Positions 1 through 9,116 of a stretch of DNA of 32,372 nucleotides are shown here, piece after piece. The position numbers and the translations under genes were made by a program. Where the stretch lies: NCBI GenBank assembly GCA_018057765.1, contig JAGPDB010000021.1, positions 1 through 32,372 on the forward strand. Direction: 5' to 3'. This stretch comes from Acidimicrobiia bacterium (lineage in GTDB: Bacteria; Actinomycetota; Acidimicrobiia; IMCC26256; JAGPDB01). The notes beneath the pieces are model-generated. The model was not told the DNA's origin. It saw only the letters and a list, made by a program, of their open reading frames with translations, and made no database searches. Position 1 is the first letter of the stretch. Every line of letters begins with the position of its first letter.

Positions 1-369
1 CAAGTACCTCTACACCTCGAAGGTGAAGCTGTTGGAGTTAAAGATGGCGGTATGCTTGACCAGTCAGAATTTACGATAACTGTTTCTGCGAAGCCTAACG
101 ATATTCCTAATTCGATTGAACACGATGTTTCTGAAATGGAAATTGGTGGAGTGCTATTATTAAGCGAACTTAAGTTACCTGCAGGCGTTGTAGCTATTGG
201 CGAAGACGATCTTGCATTATGTTCTGTATTAGCTCCACGTACAATAACTGCCGAAGAAGAAGCAGCAGATGCAGAAGCAGCAGCGGCATCAGCCGAGCAA
301 TCAGCGGCATCAGCCGAAGCAGCTGGTGAAGCTCCTGGCGATACAGCTCCTGCTAAAGAAGCAAAATAA
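1..369 (+). CDS. rplY: Ribosomal protein L25/CTC, 3' part (5' end outside window)
   Basis: C-terminal part of the 5S-rRNA-binding ribosomal protein bL25, long CTC form. The reading frame is open from base 1, so the gene starts upstream of the window. The stretch beginning VPLHLEGEAVGVKDGG and the later ELKLPAGV are typical of the CTC beta domain. After about residue 80 of the visible part the protein becomes a low-complexity Ala/Glu/Ser tail, a common acidic extension in actinobacterial L25. A 16-base direct repeat with a 21-base period (281-296 and 302-317) encodes part of this tail. The gene is directly upstream of pth, the usual neighbour in Actinobacteria. Confidence 0.92.
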   Translation, partial: QVPLHLEGEAVGVKDGGMLDQSEFTITVSAKPNDIPNSIEHDVSEMEIGGVLLLSELKLPAGVVAIGEDDLALCSVLAPRTITAEEEAADAEAAAASAEQSAASAEAAGEAPGDTAPAKEAK

Positions 370-423
370 TATTTTAATTACTGCTTTTCATATTTAATAG
401 TAATTTCATCTAATCTAATTGTC

Positions 424-984
424 GTGGATTTTATTATTGTAGGGCTAGGAAACCCTGGTAAAGAATATGAACTAACGAGACACAATGTCGGCTATTTAGT
501 GATAGATATTTTGTGCAATCGTTATGGAGGATCATTAAAGAAAGAAACACCAAATTCGATGGCCGATACTATACGGATTGGTGATAAAAAAGTACTGATT
601 GCAAAACCTACAACTTATATGAATGATTCGGGCAAAGGTGTTGGAGAAATCATTCGAAGATATAAATCGGAACCTAAGCAACTTATAGTTATACAAGATG
701 AACTCGATTTAGAGTTAGGTGATGTAAAAATAAAAGTTGGCGGAGGTTTAGCAGGACACAATGGATTGAAATCAATTAAGGACCACATACAATCTTCAGA
801 TTTCATAAGAATCAGAATTGGTATTGGTAAACCAACTCATTCGTCACGAGGGGCTAGTCATGTTCTTAAAGCATTTTCTAAAAAAGAAACAGAAGAATTT
901 AAAATATCTTGTGAACATGCAGCGGATGCTATTGAATTAATAATTAATACTGATATAGCAAATGCTATGAACCAAATACATTAA
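424..984 (+). CDS. pth: Peptidyl-tRNA hydrolase
   Basis: Cleaves the ester bond between peptide and tRNA on prematurely released peptidyl-tRNA and so recycles tRNA in the cytoplasm. The 186-residue product has the family's usual length. The key residues fall at almost the same numbers as in the E. coli enzyme: N10 and H20 (catalytic, in TRHNVG), N67 (TYMNDSG), D92 and N113 (GHNGLK). The start is GTG at 424, placed so that VGLGNPG lies at the N-terminus as in the family. There is no convincing Shine-Dalgarno sequence upstream. It sits 54 bases after rplY and 7 bases before mfd, so it is probably co-transcribed with mfd. Confidence 0.95.
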   Translation: MDFIIVGLGNPGKEYELTRHNVGYLVIDILCNRYGGSLKKETPNSMADTIRIGDKKVLIAKPTTYMNDSGKGVGEIIRRYKSEPKQLIVIQDELDLELGDVKIKVGGGLAGHNGLKSIKDHIQSSDFIRIRIGIGKPTHSSRGASHVLKAFSKKETEEFKISCEHAADAIELIINTDIANAMNQIH

Positions 985-991
985 TAGTTTT

Positions 992-3900
992 ATGAATAAC
1001 GATCAGTCAGCCATATTTTCAAATATATCAAATGCCTTTGCTAAGTCGTCAATAGGAGACATATTCAGGACAACTATTGGTGATTCATTGGTAGTGCCGT
1101 CGCGCTCACGCGCACTAGCTAGTGCAATTATGTCTAAACAACATAATGAAGAATCTATAGTTGTCGTCACATCAACTATTGCGCAAGCTGAATCTTTAAG
1201 TGCAGATATAAAAGCATTTATTGATCCAAGTGATGTTGAACTATTGCCATGTTGGGAAACGCTTCCATTCGAACGTATTTCGCCTTCCATTGAAACAATG
1301 GGTATTCGATCACATGTAATCTCAAGAATGGGATCACTTAAAAGACCAAAAGTCATTGTTGGATCAGCACGTGCAATATGTCAAAAGCTTTCAAGAATTT
1401 TTGATGCTATAGAAGTAGAAATAAAAATAACAATTGGAAAAGATTTTTCTCAAGATTTCCTCATTAGTAAGCTCGTTGAAATTGGTTACTCGCGTGAACA
1501 ACAAGTTGAAGCTAGAGGCGAGTTCGCTATACGTGGATCGATATTAGATATTTACTGTTCAACATCAATACACCCTATTCGTATTGAATTTTGGGGAGAT
1601 ACCGTTGAGCGGATAAACACATTTTCTTTAAGTGATCAGAGAAGTGTTGAAAAACTCGAAATGATCGTAATAGCACCAGCAAGAGAATTAATTGTAAATG
1701 ATTCATTAAAAGAAAAAGCAAAAAAAGCTGCGATAGAACATCCATGGGCTCAAGAATCATTCCTAAAAATTGAACAAGGTTTGATTTTTGAAGGTATGGA
1801 ATCATTCCTACCATTTTTAACTGAGGATAAACTCGGATTTCTATCATTATTAAAACCAAGTGATCCAATAGTGTTTTGTGATAGCGGTCAAATTGAATCT
1901 CGCTTGGAAGACTTAAAGAATGAAGAAGAAGCATTAAGTAAAACATTAAGTGTTACCTGGGATGCAAAATTAGAAAATACTCCTTCAATGTTTGTTGACT
2001 TTGAAACCTTAAGCAATGTTTCAAACTTAAAAACTTTCTGGGATAGTGTACCTAAATCACCAAATGTTGCATCAATCGCTGGTTTTGGCTTTAATACAAC
2101 TAGAAGCGATATTGGTGAATTAGTTACAAAGTTAAATGACTTAAAAAATGTTGGTAATTCAGTTTTCCTAGTTTCAGACTCAGTTGCTGGTGTTAATCGA
2201 TTATCTAATAAATTATCCGATGAGGGTCTTAGTATAATCTCGTTAGACAAGATAGATCAAACATTAGCCTTTCAACCTGGTATCTATTCATGTGTTGGCG
2301 ATATTGAAGAAGGAACAATATGTTCTACTTTCAAAATCGCGATTATTACTGATCACGAACTAGCAGGTAAACGCTATGTTCGTCGTCGGACTACGACAAA
2401 TAAACGAGCTGTTCAAACTTATGATGATCTGTCTGTGGGCGATTATGTAGTACATCATCATCATGGTGTTGGTCGTTTTGAGGGTTTAGAAACAAAAACA
2501 ATGGTGGGAGTAACACGCGAATATTTAATACTTTCATTTAAAGGAAGCGATAAACTTTTTGTACCTAGTGACCAAGTAGGTTTAGTTCGAAAATATATCG
2601 GTGGAGAAAAACCAACATTACATAAACTCGGTGGTTCAGATTTCGAAAAGACGCGAAGCTCGGTAAAAAACCAAGTAAATCTAATAGCTCAAGAATTAGT
2701 TGTGTTGTACAGAAAACGAATAAATTCTTCAGGTATCCAATACAGTCCGGATACACCATGGCAAAAAGAAATGGAAGATTTGTTTCCATTTGAGTTAACA
2801 ATAGATCAAGCACGTGCTATCGAAGAAGTTAAAGTTGATATGGAAACTGCTCATCCAATGGACAGATTGATATGTGGCGATGTTGGTTTCGGAAAAACAG
2901 AAGTAGCTATGCGTGCAGCTTTTAAAGCAACACAAGATTCTCGTCAAGTAGCAGTATTAGTTCCAACCACATTATTAGCAACGCAACATGGAATATCATT
3001 CGAAGAAAGATTCTCACCATTTGGATTAAGAGTAGAGACATTATCACGATTCAAAACTTCAAAAGAGCAAGATAAAATTGTTCAAGATGTAAAAGATGGT
3101 CTAGTAGATGTTGTGATTGGAACACATAGATTATTAAGTAAAGATATTAAATTTAAAGATGTAGGATTATTGATTGTAGATGAAGAGCAGAAGTTTGGAG
3201 TAAGTCACAAAGAAGCAATTAAGCATTTTGCTCATAATGTTGATGTGCTCACTTTAACCGCAACTCCTATTCCGCGTACCTTGGAAATGTCACTTACAGG
3301 TATCCGGGATTTGTCAATGATTACAACTCCACCAGAAAATCGACAACCAATTTTGACATATGTACATGAGTATGATGAACGTGCTGTTGCAGAGGCAATT
3401 AGAAGAGAGCTTTTACGAGAAGGTCAGGTTTTCTTTGTGCATAATAGGGTAAAAGACCTCGAGCATTTCGCAGATAAAATTCGTGATTTAATACCCGAAG
3501 CTAGGGTTGTTACTGCACACGGACAGATGAGAGATAATCAATTAGAAAATGTAGTTAATGATTTTTATGACCGCAAATACGATGTTCTAATTTCTACAAC
3601 GATTGTAGAATCAGGGCTGGATCTTCCAGCAGTAAACACACTAATAGTCGATAGAGCAGACACTTTAGGACTAGCACAACTATATCAACTACGTGGACGT
3701 GTTGGTCGTAGAGGACAACGAGCTTATGCCTATTTATTTTCACCAAAGAATCAGGCGTTAAGCCACTTAGCCTATGAACGATTAAAAACTATTGGTGAAT
3801 TTACAGAATTAGGATCTGGTTTCAAAATAGCTATGCGCGATTTAGAAATACGTGGCGCTGGATCATTGCTAGGAGATGTACAATCTGGCCATATTGCAGC

Positions 3901-4450
3901 GGTTGGTTTTGACTTGTATTGCGAAATGGTCACAGAAGCAATCGATGAATTAAATGGTATAGAAAAAGAAGAACTTGTAGACGTAACAATTGACATTCCC
4001 GGTGATGCATTAATACCACAAGATTATGTTGCAACCCAAGATCAAAGATTTGATCTCTATCGCAGGCTTTCAATTGCAAAAACAGAAAACGAAATTGACG
4101 AAATATCTATAGAAATAAAAGATCGCTTTGGCATAATGCCAACAGTTTGTGAAAATTTGATTGAGATTACAAAATTAAGAGTTGCTTGTCAATTGGTCGG
4201 AATTTCATCAGTGCTGCGAAGTCGCCAATTTTATAGATTTATAGGTGCACAATTGAGCCAGAGTCAACAAATACGTTTACAAAGAGTATTCAAAGATGCG
4301 ATTTATAAAGAAGCCCATATTTTAGGGCAAAGCGAGATCGTTATAGAGCTAAAAACGATAAGGTCTACATTAAATATAACAAATAATGATATTCCCGTGA
4401 CTTTAATTGCCTTTATTTCGGCAATGTATGACACAAAACAGCTAATCTAG
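992..4450 (+). CDS. mfd: Transcription-repair coupling factor Mfd
   Basis: ATP-driven translocase that removes stalled RNA polymerase from damaged DNA and recruits UvrA. At 1152 residues it is full length (E. coli about 1148). The N-terminal UvrB-like module occupies roughly the first 350 residues. The CarD-like RNA-polymerase-interaction domain starts near residue 480 (SVGDYVVHHHHGVGRFEG). The motor has Walker A GDVGFGKTE near 628, the DEEQ box with QKFGVSHKE near 730, TATPIPRTLEMSL, and the motif-VI region QLRGRVGRRGQ. The C-terminal TRCF domain that masks the UvrA-binding surface follows. The fourth DEAD-box residue is Q, as often seen outside Proteobacteria. It ends in TAG, 4 bases before the next gene. 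Confidence 0.97.
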   Translation: MNNDQSAIFSNISNAFAKSSIGDIFRTTIGDSLVVPSRSRALASAIMSKQHNEESIVVVTSTIAQAESLSADIKAFIDPSDVELLPCWETLPFERISPSIETMGIRSHVISRMGSLKRPKVIVGSARAICQKLSRIFDAIEVEIKITIGKDFSQDFLISKLVEIGYSREQQVEARGEFAIRGSILDIYCSTSIHPIRIEFWGDTVERINTFSLSDQRSVEKLEMIVIAPARELIVNDSLKEKAKKAAIEHPWAQESFLKIEQGLIFEGMESFLPFLTEDKLGFLSLLKPSDPIVFCDSGQIESRLEDLKNEEEALSKTLSVTWDAKLENTPSMFVDFETLSNVSNLKTFWDSVPKSPNVASIAGFGFNTTRSDIGELVTKLNDLKNVGNSVFLVSDSVAGVNRLSNKLSDEGLSIISLDKIDQTLAFQPGIYSCVGDIEEGTICSTFKIAIITDHELAGKRYVRRRTTTNKRAVQTYDDLSVGDYVVHHHHGVGRFEGLETKTMVGVTREYLILSFKGSDKLFVPSDQVGLVRKYIGGEKPTLHKLGGSDFEKTRSSVKNQVNLIAQELVVLYRKRINSSGIQYSPDTPWQKEMEDLFPFELTIDQARAIEEVKVDMETAHPMDRLICGDVGFGKTEVAMRAAFKATQDSRQVAVLVPTTLLATQHGISFEERFSPFGLRVETLSRFKTSKEQDKIVQDVKDGLVDVVIGTHRLLSKDIKFKDVGLLIVDEEQKFGVSHKEAIKHFAHNVDVLTLTATPIPRTLEMSLTGIRDLSMITTPPENRQPILTYVHEYDERAVAEAIRRELLREGQVFFVHNRVKDLEHFADKIRDLIPEARVVTAHGQMRDNQLENVVNDFYDRKYDVLISTTIVESGLDLPAVNTLIVDRADTLGLAQLYQLRGRVGRRGQRAYAYLFSPKNQALSHLAYERLKTIGEFTELGSGFKIAMRDLEIRGAGSLLGDVQSGHIAAVGFDLYCEMVTEAIDELNGIEKEELVDVTIDIPGDALIPQDYVATQDQRFDLYRRLSIAKTENEIDEISIEIKDRFGIMPTVCENLIEITKLRVACQLVGISSVLRSRQFYRFIGAQLSQSQQIRLQRVFKDAIYKEAHILGQSEIVIELKTIRSTLNITNNDIPVTLIAFISAMYDTKQLI

Positions 4451-4454
4451 TTCA

Positions 4455-5513
4455 GTGAATAAATTTAAAACAATAATACTTATAACAATTGCTATTTTCG
4501 CGTTAACATCTTGTGGAACCGTCAAAAATGAACTTGGTTTTGGCGATAAAGCAGGTTTGACCTACAATAAGCTTTCTGTTTCTGAAAAAGATATAGATGC
4601 TGACTTAAAACAATTAGAGACTAACAAAACATTTACTGACCAATTTAGTGACCCTTCACAACCGTTTTTGGTTAAAGGTAAATTGTCACCTGATATAAAA
4701 GCAACATGGGTAAATATTCAATTACAAATACTTGCAATTAAAGAAGCAAGAATTGCAGCTAAATTAAAAATAACTGATGCAGATAAAAAGACTGCTGAAA
4801 AAAATGCTAAATCATTTTTTGCTTCTGGAGACGAAAAAGCAGATAAGAAGATTTGGGATGGTTTTAGTAAATCTTTTAAAGATAGATTGATTAGTGGACT
4901 TTCACAAGAAGCGGCATTCTCTCGTGGTTTAGAAACACCAAGTGATAAAGAGATTAAAGCTTTTTATGAAAAATCATGTCCTAATAAATTGGAAGTAAGT
5001 CATATTTTAGTTGCTACCGAAGCCGAAGCTAAAGCTATTAAATCAGAGTTAGATGCTGACCCTGGTAAATTTGAAGCAATAGCAAAAGAAAAATCTACTG
5101 ATACAGGAAGTGGTGCGCAAGGCGGTGACCTGGGTTGCTTAGTAGACGGAGCTTTTGTAAAGGAATTTGAAAATGGCGCTAAGACTTTAACTCCAGGACA
5201 AATTTCAAATCCCGTAAAGACAGAATTTGGCTATCACATAATTGAGGTAAGTAAACTTTCACCAGTTTCTGATAAAAAAGACCAAATTATTGAAGCAATG
5301 AAGAAAGATACATCGGAACAAGCATTTCAAAAGGTTACCGAAGGTACTAAAGATGCAAAAATTAAGGTATCAAAAAAATATGGTAAGGTTCAAAAAGATG
5401 AACAAGGTATTCCATCTATTGTAAAAAATGAAACAAAAACGTCTGACGTTAAAAAAGATGTCCCTGTTTCAACGATTCCAAATGCAGTCCAAGACACTGT
5501 TCCTAGTACTTAA
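4455..5513 (+). CDS. Parvulin-type peptidyl-prolyl isomerase lipoprotein (PrsA/SurA-like)
   Basis: Probable membrane-anchored foldase for exported proteins. The N-terminus is a lipoprotein signal: KFK, a hydrophobic stretch, then the lipobox LTSC with the lipidated Cys at residue 20. A SurA_N-like helical region follows. A rotamase domain lies at about residues 178-268 (VSHILVATEAEA, GAQGGDLGCLVDGAFVKEFE, VKTEFGYHIIEV). The last 80 residues are Lys/Thr-rich and probably flexible. The start is GTG at 4455, only 4 bases after mfd, without a clear ribosome binding site. A position between mfd and mazG is common for this lipoprotein in Actinobacteria. The family is clear; client proteins cannot be told. 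Confidence 0.9.
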   Translation: MNKFKTIILITIAIFALTSCGTVKNELGFGDKAGLTYNKLSVSEKDIDADLKQLETNKTFTDQFSDPSQPFLVKGKLSPDIKATWVNIQLQILAIKEARIAAKLKITDADKKTAEKNAKSFFASGDEKADKKIWDGFSKSFKDRLISGLSQEAAFSRGLETPSDKEIKAFYEKSCPNKLEVSHILVATEAEAKAIKSELDADPGKFEAIAKEKSTDTGSGAQGGDLGCLVDGAFVKEFENGAKTLTPGQISNPVKTEFGYHIIEVSKLSPVSDKKDQIIEAMKKDTSEQAFQKVTEGTKDAKIKVSKKYGKVQKDEQGIPSIVKNETKTSDVKKDVPVSTIPNAVQDTVPST

Positions 5514-5515
5514 TA

Positions 5516-5914
5516 TTGAGCAATATGGAAATAGCTAAAGCTGTTGATATCGTTGCTGAATTACGGGACCCAGAAAACGGTTGTCCTTGGGACCTAAAAC
5601 AAACGCATGAATCATTGACTAAATATTTTATTGAAGAAGTCGAAGAGGTCTGTGAAGTTTTAGAAGATTTTGAGAATACTAAAGATTATACAAATTTGAA
5701 AGATGAACTTGGCGACGTTTTACTTCAAGTATTATTGCATTCACAATTAGCAAGCGAAGCTAATGAATTTACTTTTGATGACGTTGTTTCAAACTTAATT
5801 GAGAAATTGATACGTAGACATCCGCATGTTTTTGGTGACAGTGAAGCTAAAACTGTTGAAGAAGTTGAGAAACAATGGAAATTAATTAAAGAACAGGAAA
5901 AAAATGAAAATTAA
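5516..5914 (+). CDS. mazG: MazG-family nucleoside triphosphate pyrophosphohydrolase
   Basis: Hydrolyses (d)NTPs to the monophosphate and pyrophosphate, probably cleaning the nucleotide pool. The Mg-binding signature is complete: [13 protein letters not shown], the EEVEEV helix (ExxE) and [10 protein letters not shown] (ExxD), followed by RRHPHVFG and QWKLIK. At 132 residues it is a single MazG domain, about half the two-domain E. coli protein, as usual in Actinobacteria. The start given is TTG at 5516, two bases after the previous stop; ATG at 5525 (MEIAKAV) is an alternative. The 3' end overlaps eno by 11 bases, suggesting coupled translation. Confidence 0.93.
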   Translation: MSNMEIAKAVDIVAELRDPENGCPWDLKQTHESLTKYFIEEVEEVCEVLEDFENTKDYTNLKDELGDVLLQVLLHSQLASEANEFTFDDVVSNLIEKLIRRHPHVFGDSEAKTVEEVEKQWKLIKEQEKNEN

Positions 5915-7178
5915 ACTAGTGCAAGCAATTGAAATATTAGATTCGCGTGGTTTTCCCACTCTTGAGGTGAATGTTGAATTAGAAAATGGCATAAAAGGTG
6001 TAGCTGCCGTTCCTAGTGGTGCAAGCACTGGTATCCATGAGGCCTGTGAATTAAGAGATGGGGACAATTCGCGATATGCAGGAAAGGGTGTTCAAAATGC
6101 TGTCAGTAACGTTAACGATCAAATTTCAAAAATAATTATAGGTAGCCAAGTAGGAAATCAAAAAGACATCGATATGAAAATGTGCGATTTTGATGGTACA
6201 AAAAATAAATCAAATTTGGGAGCAAATGCAATTCTTGGTGTTTCTTTAGCTGTTGCATATGCAAATGCAAATAATGAAAATAAGGCATTATTTGAATCGC
6301 TAAATAATGATGGGCATATATTGCCAGTTCCTATGATGAATATTTTAAATGGTGGAGCACATGCTGCATCAAATATAGATTTTCAAGAATTCATGATCTT
6401 GCCAATAGGGGCAAGTACATTTAGTGAAGCTTTACGCTGGGGTTCAGAAATTTATCATGTACTTAAATCGATATTGAAGGATAGAGGTTTATCAACTGGA
6501 CTCGGTGATGAAGGTGGATTTGCACCCAATATTGATACACCAAAGAATGTACTGTCTTTAATAAGTGAAGCAGTAGAAAAGGCTGGTTATTCTTTAGGTG
6601 ACGACATTGCATTTGCCTTAGATGTTGCGGCCTCAGAGTTTTATCAAGAAGGTAAATATAATTTGGCCGGTCTCGGTGAGAATTTTTCTTCGGCGGAATT
6701 AACAGATTATCTTGCTGTTTTGGCAGCAGATTTTCCTATAATATCTATTGAAGACGGTTTAGATGAAGATGATTGGTCTGGTTGGAAATATATGACAGAG
6801 AAACTTTCGTCTTCTCTACAGTTAGTAGGCGATGATCTTTTCGTAACTAACGTTGAGCGTTTGCAAATGGGAATAGACCAAAATATTGCTAATTCTATAT
6901 TGATCAAATTAAATCAAATCGGTACTTTAACGGAAACTTTAGATGTTATGAACTTGGCAAGTAAGAATAACTATAAATGTGTGGTAAGTCATAGAAGTGG
7001 TGAAACTCATGATAGTACAATTTCAGATTTGGCTGTCGGCACTAACTGCGGACAAATAAAAACTGGAGCTCCAGCACGTACAGATAGGGTTTCTAAATAT
7101 AATCAATTATTGAGAATCGAGAAAAAACTAGGTGATAGGGCTGTTTATGCTGGAAGAAGTGTATTCACCAACAGTTGA
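5904..7178 (+). CDS. eno: Enolase (phosphopyruvate hydratase)
   Basis: Interconverts 2-phosphoglycerate and phosphoenolpyruvate in glycolysis. The 424-residue product is normal for bacterial enolase. Visible motifs in order: [33 protein letters not shown], the catalytic Glu in [11 protein letters not shown] (E203), metal ligands in [22 protein letters not shown] and VGDDLFVTN, the catalytic Lys in LIKLNQIGT, and the substrate loop [11 protein letters not shown]. The ATG start is preceded by an AGGA-type ribosome binding site inside the end of mazG, and the genes overlap by 11 bases. The eno / septum-initiator / DUF501 / ppx order that follows is a known actinobacterial synteny block. Confidence 0.98.
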   Translation: MKIKLVQAIEILDSRGFPTLEVNVELENGIKGVAAVPSGASTGIHEACELRDGDNSRYAGKGVQNAVSNVNDQISKIIIGSQVGNQKDIDMKMCDFDGTKNKSNLGANAILGVSLAVAYANANNENKALFESLNNDGHILPVPMMNILNGGAHAASNIDFQEFMILPIGASTFSEALRWGSEIYHVLKSILKDRGLSTGLGDEGGFAPNIDTPKNVLSLISEAVEKAGYSLGDDIAFALDVAASEFYQEGKYNLAGLGENFSSAELTDYLAVLAADFPIISIEDGLDEDDWSGWKYMTEKLSSSLQLVGDDLFVTNVERLQMGIDQNIANSILIKLNQIGTLTETLDVMNLASKNNYKCVVSHRSGETHDSTISDLAVGTNCGQIKTGAPARTDRVSKYNQLLRIEKKLGDRAVYAGRSVFTNS

Positions 7179-7193
7179 TTAATTATAACTAAA

Positions 7194-7553
7194 ATGACGC
7201 GAATGAATACTGCAACTATTAATCGTACGAAATATGCAAAAAATACAGTTCATAATAAGAATAATTCTTCGAATCAATTAAATCACCATAGAATAATAAT
7301 TGCTTGTGTACTAATTTTGCTAACAGTAGTTGCGATTATGTTTATATATGTTTATCCGATACGTGCGTACTACGCTGAGACATCAAAATTAAAAACCGAA
7401 CAGCATAAATTGCAAATATTAAAAGAAGCTAATGTAAAAATGAAGAAAGAACGTACTAACTTATCTAAAGATAGTGAAATTGAAAAATTAGCACGTGAAG
7501 AATATCATTTAATAAAACCAGGTGAAGATGCATATATAGTTACTGGAAAATAA
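7194..7553 (+). CDS. FtsB/DivIC-family septum formation initiator
   Basis: Small bitopic division protein expected to act with FtsQ/DivIB and FtsL at the septum. It is 119 residues: a basic Asn-rich cytoplasmic tail (1-32), one membrane segment at about 34-54, and a coiled coil at about 60-91. It ends with the family motif EKLAREEYHLIKPGEDAY. The position directly after eno is the standard one for this gene in Actinobacteria. Two ATGs (7194 and 7203) are possible starts, neither with a strong ribosome binding site. FtsB and DivIC cannot be told apart from sequence alone. Confidence 0.88.
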   Translation: MTRMNTATINRTKYAKNTVHNKNNSSNQLNHHRIIIACVLILLTVVAIMFIYVYPIRAYYAETSKLKTEQHKLQILKEANVKMKKERTNLSKDSEIEKLAREEYHLIKPGEDAYIVTGK

Positions 7554-7564
7554 AATCCATAATC

Positions 7565-7614
7565 CGTGTTGGCTGTTGTACGTCTTAGTACTAATACATA
7601 CAACAGCCAACACG
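7565..7614. terminator. 16-bp perfect inverted repeat between the division gene and DUF501
   Basis: The left arm (7565-7580) and right arm (7599-7614) are perfect 16-base complements separated by 18 bases. The loop itself contains the palindrome TTAGTACTAA. There is no T-run on either side, so it is not a textbook intrinsic terminator, although it sits where the enolase operon should end. Its right arm falls in the spacer of the putative promoter for the next gene, so an operator role is equally possible. Confidence 0.6.
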
Positions 7615-7615
7615 A

Positions 7616-7621
7616 TAAACT
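7616..7621 (+). promoter_or_regulatory. Putative -10 element for a leaderless DUF501 transcript
   Basis: TAAACT ends 6 bases before the ATG at 7628. That would place the transcription start at or next to the A of the start codon. No Shine-Dalgarno sequence is visible before this ATG, which fits a leaderless mRNA, a type common in Actinobacteria. No clear -35 is seen. Confidence 0.4.
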
Positions 7622-7627
7622 GTAGCT

Positions 7628-8167
7628 ATGAAATTTATTAAGCCAACGAGTTGGAAAGAACCATCCCAAGTTGATATATCAAAAGTTGCAAATCTTTTAG
7701 GTAAAGATCCTCAAGGTGAATTTCAGATAATTGTCTATGATGAAGCTACTCCATTGATCATAGAAAATTCGCCATTTTTTTATGATGGTACCCCTATGCC
7801 TACTCGTTATTGGATTTTGGAATCTGATATCTTTAATAAAATATCTAAACTAGAAAGTTCAGGAGCAATAAAAAAAGTTCAAGAAGAGATTGATATTAGT
7901 GAAATACAAAAAGTTCATGATAAATATGAATTTGCTAGGAATGCATTGATTGACCCATCTTTTGTAGGTCCAAAACCCAGCGGTGGAGTGGGTGGAACAA
8001 GGAAAGGTGTCAAATGTCTTCATGCTCATGTCGCCAATCTTTTGGCTACTAATGATGATATTATTGGGCAGTGGACTTTAGATGAAATCGCCAAGACTGA
8101 CTTTATTAATCATAGGGAACGAAAGGTCGCCTCGAGTCAAGACGAGTCAAATAAAAGGATAGTATGA
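7628..8167 (+). CDS. DUF501 family protein
   Basis: Conserved actinobacterial protein of unknown biochemical function. The 179 residues carry the family hallmarks in order: LLGKDPQGEFQIIVYDE, DGTPMPTRYWILE, the alpha-helical middle with the IDPSFVGPKPSGGVGGT segment, and GVKCLHAHVANLLA with invariant Cys and His residues. It is nearly always encoded next to an exopolyphosphatase gene, and here the two overlap by 4 bases (ATGA at 8164-8167), implying translational coupling and a shared role in phosphate or stress metabolism. The family assignment is secure; no function is claimed. Confidence 0.9.
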   Translation: MKFIKPTSWKEPSQVDISKVANLLGKDPQGEFQIIVYDEATPLIIENSPFFYDGTPMPTRYWILESDIFNKISKLESSGAIKKVQEEIDISEIQKVHDKYEFARNALIDPSFVGPKPSGGVGGTRKGVKCLHAHVANLLATNDDIIGQWTLDEIAKTDFINHRERKVASSQDESNKRIV

Positions 8168-9093
8168 TAGTTGCAATTATCGACATAGGAACTAACACCA
8201 CAAGACTTTTAGTAAAAGATAGTGAAACAGGAACTGAACTAACACGTGAGATTGCCTTGACGCGTTTAGGACAAGGTATAGAAAACACGGGCAAGTTACT
8301 TGATGAGGCAATGACAAGAACAAGATTACAAGTTGAAGAATTTGTTGAAAAAGCAAAAAAATTCGAGGCGAAGCAAATTAATGTTTTTGCTACTGCAGGA
8401 TGTAGAAATTCATCTAATGGTAAAGATTTTATTAATACATTGAATGATATAGATGCTGTAAAAGCAATAGTTATTGATGGTAACTATGAAGCAAATGCAA
8501 GCTTTGCTGGTGCTGTTAGTGGTTTTAGTTTTGAAGATTCACCACTTCCACTGGCAGTAATCGATATAGGGGGAGGCTCAACTGAAATAGGAGTTAGTTC
8601 ATTAACTGATGTATCTAAATGCGAATCATATGTGTCTATACCTATTGGAAGTTCTAGATTAACTGAACGATATCTCCATAGCGATCCACCTAAACCAGAA
8701 GAATTAACAAACGCAATTAGAGATGTTCGGGATTCAATAAGTGATGCAATATCGAGTAATAATGTGCTTGCCAATGCAAAAACATTCATTGGAGTAGCAG
8801 CAACTTTTACAACAGTTGGTGCAATTGAGATTGGTTTAACAAAATTTAATTTCGATAAATTACATGGCTTTGTTTTAACTAGAGAAATGATTGAAGAGAT
8901 ATTTCGAACTTTAGCAACTGAAGATTTAGAAACGAGAAAGTTTAACCCGGGGCTAGACCCAGAACGAGCAGATTTAATTGTAGGCGGCATATGTATATTG
9001 GTTGCAATTATGCGTCAACTAGATCTTGCTCAAATAACTATAAGTTGTACTGATCTTTTAGACGGCTTATATAATATGGTTTTGGATAACTAG
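8164..9093 (+). CDS. ppx: Exopolyphosphatase / Ppx-GppA family phosphatase
   Basis: Probably releases terminal phosphate from polyphosphate, or hydrolyses pppGpp. The 309-residue protein has the actin-like ATPase fold signatures of the family: IIDIGTNTTRLLVKD at the N-terminus, FATAGCRNSSNG, the second phosphate loop VIDIGGGSTEIGV, and IPIGSSRLTERY. The C-terminal part has FIGVAATFTTVGAIE, LHGFVLTREMIEEI and PERADLIVGG. It is the short, two-domain actinobacterial form, without the C-terminal HD-like region of E. coli Ppx. The start overlaps the DUF501 stop. Ppx and GppA activities are not separable by sequence. Confidence 0.93.
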   Translation: MIVAIIDIGTNTTRLLVKDSETGTELTREIALTRLGQGIENTGKLLDEAMTRTRLQVEEFVEKAKKFEAKQINVFATAGCRNSSNGKDFINTLNDIDAVKAIVIDGNYEANASFAGAVSGFSFEDSPLPLAVIDIGGGSTEIGVSSLTDVSKCESYVSIPIGSSRLTERYLHSDPPKPEELTNAIRDVRDSISDAISSNNVLANAKTFIGVAATFTTVGAIEIGLTKFNFDKLHGFVLTREMIEEIFRTLATEDLETRKFNPGLDPERADLIVGGICILVAIMRQLDLAQITISCTDLLDGLYNMVLDN

Positions 9094-9116
9094 GCTTGTA
9101 GGACAGACCCTAAAAA

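Noticed and set aside
1575-2813. Long antisense open frames opposite mfd
   Set aside because: They are shadows of a clearly coding mfd frame, with no start signals and no recognisable motifs.
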